Assembly: GCA_009702325.1 (NCBI GenBank)
Contig: WLID01000002.1
Span: 124,001-188,000, forward strand
Direction of reading: 5' to 3'
From: Actinomycetota bacterium
GTDB lineage: Bacteria; Actinomycetota; Thermoleophilia; Gaiellales; Gaiellaceae
Length of the DNA stretch: 64,000 nt
The position numbers were made by a program, and so were the translations under genes. A model generated the notes under the pieces. It saw nothing but the letters and a program-made list of their open reading frames with translations, had not been told where the DNA came from and searched no databases. Positions within the stretch are counted from its first letter, which is position 1. Every line of letters starts with the position of its first letter. Shown here piece after piece: positions 62,715 through 64,000 of this stretch.

Positions 62715-63509
62715 CTAGCTGGCGGGCTTCTCGGCGGCGGGATCGGCCTCGGTGGCCTCGCCCTCGACCGTTTCGGGAGCTGCCGCGATTTCGCCTGCGG
62801 GCGCGGCACCCGAACCGAGTTCTGCCTTGAGCTTCGCGAGTTCTGCGTCGACCTGCCCGCTCTGCTGGATCTCCTTCAGCTGACGGTCGATGTCGTCACC
62901 CGACGAGAGATGGTCAGTGAGCGTGCCGGCCGCTGTGAGCTCGTCGACGGCCGCGGCACGGGCCTGCATCTGCAGCGTCTTGTCCTTCGCACGATCGATC
63001 GCAGCGCCAACGTCGGCCATGTTGTCGCCGATGCCGGTTGCGGCTTCGGTGATGCGCACGGAAGCTTCGGCGGCTGAGTACTGCGCCTTGATCACTTCCT
63101 TCTGGGTGCGGAACGACTCGACCTTGGCTGACAGCGTCTTCTCGCCCTCGACGAGCTTCGTCTGCTGCGCCTCAAGCTCCTGGCCCTGCTGCATGATCCC
63201 CTCAAGCTGGCCCTGGACAGCCGCCTTGCGGGTCAGCGCCTCACGGGCGAGGTCTTCACGGTTTGCTGCGAGCGCGGCCTTCGCCTGCTCGTCGAGCTTC
63301 GCAACCTGCTGCTGCATCGAGGTGTACTGCATTTCGAGGCGCTTCTTGGCCGTCGCGACGTCGGCGATGCCCCGCTTCACGTTCTGGAGCTGCTTGAGCT
63401 GTTCCTCGTACGAGTAGTCGAGCGTCTCGTTCGGGTTTTCGGCCTTGTTGAGGAACTTCGAGTACTTCGCCTTGATCAGTGTCGACGTGCGGGAAAGCAG
63501 ACCGGCCAT
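62715..63509 (-). CDS. pspA: phage-shock protein A / IM30-family (ESCRT-III-like)
   Basis: 264 aa, almost entirely coiled coil (KRLEMQYTSMQQQVAKLDEQ, ALAANREDLAREALTRKAAV). Family features: amphipathic N-terminus LSRTSTLIKAKYSKFLNKAE with NPNETLDYSYEEQLKQLQNV, and a C-terminal AP/E-rich tail. It assembles on the inner membrane to protect it under stress. A canonical GGAGG lies five bases before the ATG, unlike the leaderless genes around it. Confidence 0.95.
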   Translation of the reverse strand: MAGLLSRTSTLIKAKYSKFLNKAENPNETLDYSYEEQLKQLQNVKRGIADVATAKKRLEMQYTSMQQQVAKLDEQAKAALAANREDLAREALTRKAAVQGQLEGIMQQGQELEAQQTKLVEGEKTLSAKVESFRTQKEVIKAQYSAAEASVRITEAATGIGDNMADVGAAIDRAKDKTLQMQARAAAVDELTAAGTLTDHLSSGDDIDRQLKEIQQSGQVDAELAKLKAELGSGAAPAGEIAAAPETVEGEATEADPAAEKPAS

Positions 63510-63532
63510 CAGTCCTCCAGTGAGATTGCAAG

Positions 63533-63539
63533 TAGCCTA
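63533..63539. promoter_or_regulatory. overlapping divergent -10 elements
   Basis: The 7-base TAGCCTA serves both strands: TAGCCT (63533-63538, plus) ends seven bases before the GTG of the metallo-beta-lactamase gene, and TAGGCT (63534-63539, minus) can drive pspA, with its transcript starting upstream of the GGAGG site. Confidence 0.55.
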
Positions 63540-63545
63540 CCGGCC

Positions 63546-64000
63546 GTGCTGCTCGCGACAAGCATGGATTCGCGATATCTCTCGAACGGATACGTCGTTG
63601 GCGACGAGCCGGGCGGCGTCTGCGTGTTCGTCGACTCGGGCGCACCGCTTGAACCGTTGCTCGCGTTCATCGAGGAACATCGCCTGACGCCAACCCATGT
63701 ACTGCGCACACACAGCCACGGCGACCACGTTGTTCACGAGGCAGAACTCGGCCTACCCGTCGTGCTGGGGCCACTTGTGACCGGTGGTTTGACCGTCGAG
63801 GCGATCCCCACGCCGGGGCATTCCGACGACATGGTGTGCTTCGTGATCAACGACCAGTGGGTCTTCTCAGGCGACACGCTCTTCAAGGACGCGGTCGGAG
63901 GCGGCACCTTTGAGGCGATCCGCCACGCGGTCATGGACGTCTACATGGCCATGCCGCACGAGCGCCGCGTCCTTCCCGGCCACACCGATGAGACGACGAT
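63546..64000 (+). CDS. metallo-beta-lactamase-fold hydrolase (3' end beyond the window)
   Basis: First 151 codons only; the frame is open at 64000. Glyoxalase II-like: HSHGDH metal motif at 56-61, VEAIPTPGHSDDMV with the next histidine, FSGDTLFKDAVGG with the bridging Asp, and VLPGHTDETT. Probably a hydroxyacylglutathione hydrolase-like thioesterase, but the substrate is unknown. Leaderless-type GTG start, divergent from pspA. Confidence 0.85.
   Translation, partial: MLLATSMDSRYLSNGYVVGDEPGGVCVFVDSGAPLEPLLAFIEEHRLTPTHVLRTHSHGDHVVHEAELGLPVVLGPLVTGGLTVEAIPTPGHSDDMVCFVINDQWVFSGDTLFKDAVGGGTFEAIRHAVMDVYMAMPHERRVLPGHTDETT

Overview
The window reads as a chromosomal segment of a GC-rich actinobacterium, most likely an early-branching lineage such as Thermoleophilia or Rubrobacteria. 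That placement is inference. It rests on an actinobacterial-type division and cell-wall (dcw) cluster, a fused PafB-PafC regulator, a split glycine decarboxylase (GcvPA/GcvPB), a CcmE/CcmF cytochrome c maturation set with a CxxxY-type CcmE, and many gene starts that look leaderless. I see no prophage, insertion sequence, CRISPR array, rRNA or complete accessory island. Most of the window is housekeeping and stress-response genes.

Layout. 78-4970 (minus): glycine cleavage operon gcvT-gcvH-gcvPA-gcvPB followed by a thiamine pyrophosphokinase. 5061-20678 (minus): the dcw cluster mraZ-rsmH-ftsL-ftsI-murE-murF-mraY-murD-[oxidoreductase]-ftsW-murG-murC-murB-ftsQ-ftsZ, with an MraZ-box promoter upstream and a second promoter in front of ftsZ. 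I find no ftsA or ddl. 20848-25603: a PfkB kinase, an ECF sigma factor coupled to an O6-alkylguanine-DNA alkyltransferase, an orphan degenerate response regulator, a small membrane protein and a frameshifted UbiB-family gene. 25628-33658 (minus): greA with a fused aldolase/dehydrogenase, then queA-tgt-yajC-secDF and a small coiled-coil gene (queuosine modification and protein export). 33738-38993: a coiled-coil protein, an operon of secreted protein, response regulator and histidine kinase, a cation/proton antiporter and a PAP2 membrane protein.

39129-47533: a SPOR-domain protein, a Cys/His protein next to the fused PafBC regulator, queG, a MarR regulator, a candidate structured RNA, a DUF59 Fe-S assembly protein, a nuclease-like protein with a phosphoribosyltransferase, and an NRAMP metal transporter with a probable operator. 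47530-51386 (minus): an M23 murein hydrolase and the ccmE-ccmF set. 51468-58299: TIM-barrel protein, phosphomannomutase, methyltransferase, the remnant of a secreted amidase with a structured leader, a PLP lyase, a frameshifted MFS transporter and a VOC protein. 58388-64000: tRNA-Ser, serS, HAD phosphatase, lipoprotein cytochrome c, and an envelope-stress group (htpX, pspAB, pspA) next to a metallo-beta-lactamase-fold gene cut by the window end.

The strongest window-wide signal is regulatory. Nineteen gene starts have a TANNNT hexamer ending 6-8 bases before the start codon, the arrangement expected for leaderless mRNAs, and this helps choose several start codons. Two genes (UbiB-like and MFS) carry single-base frameshifts, which may be sequence errors or recent inactivation.
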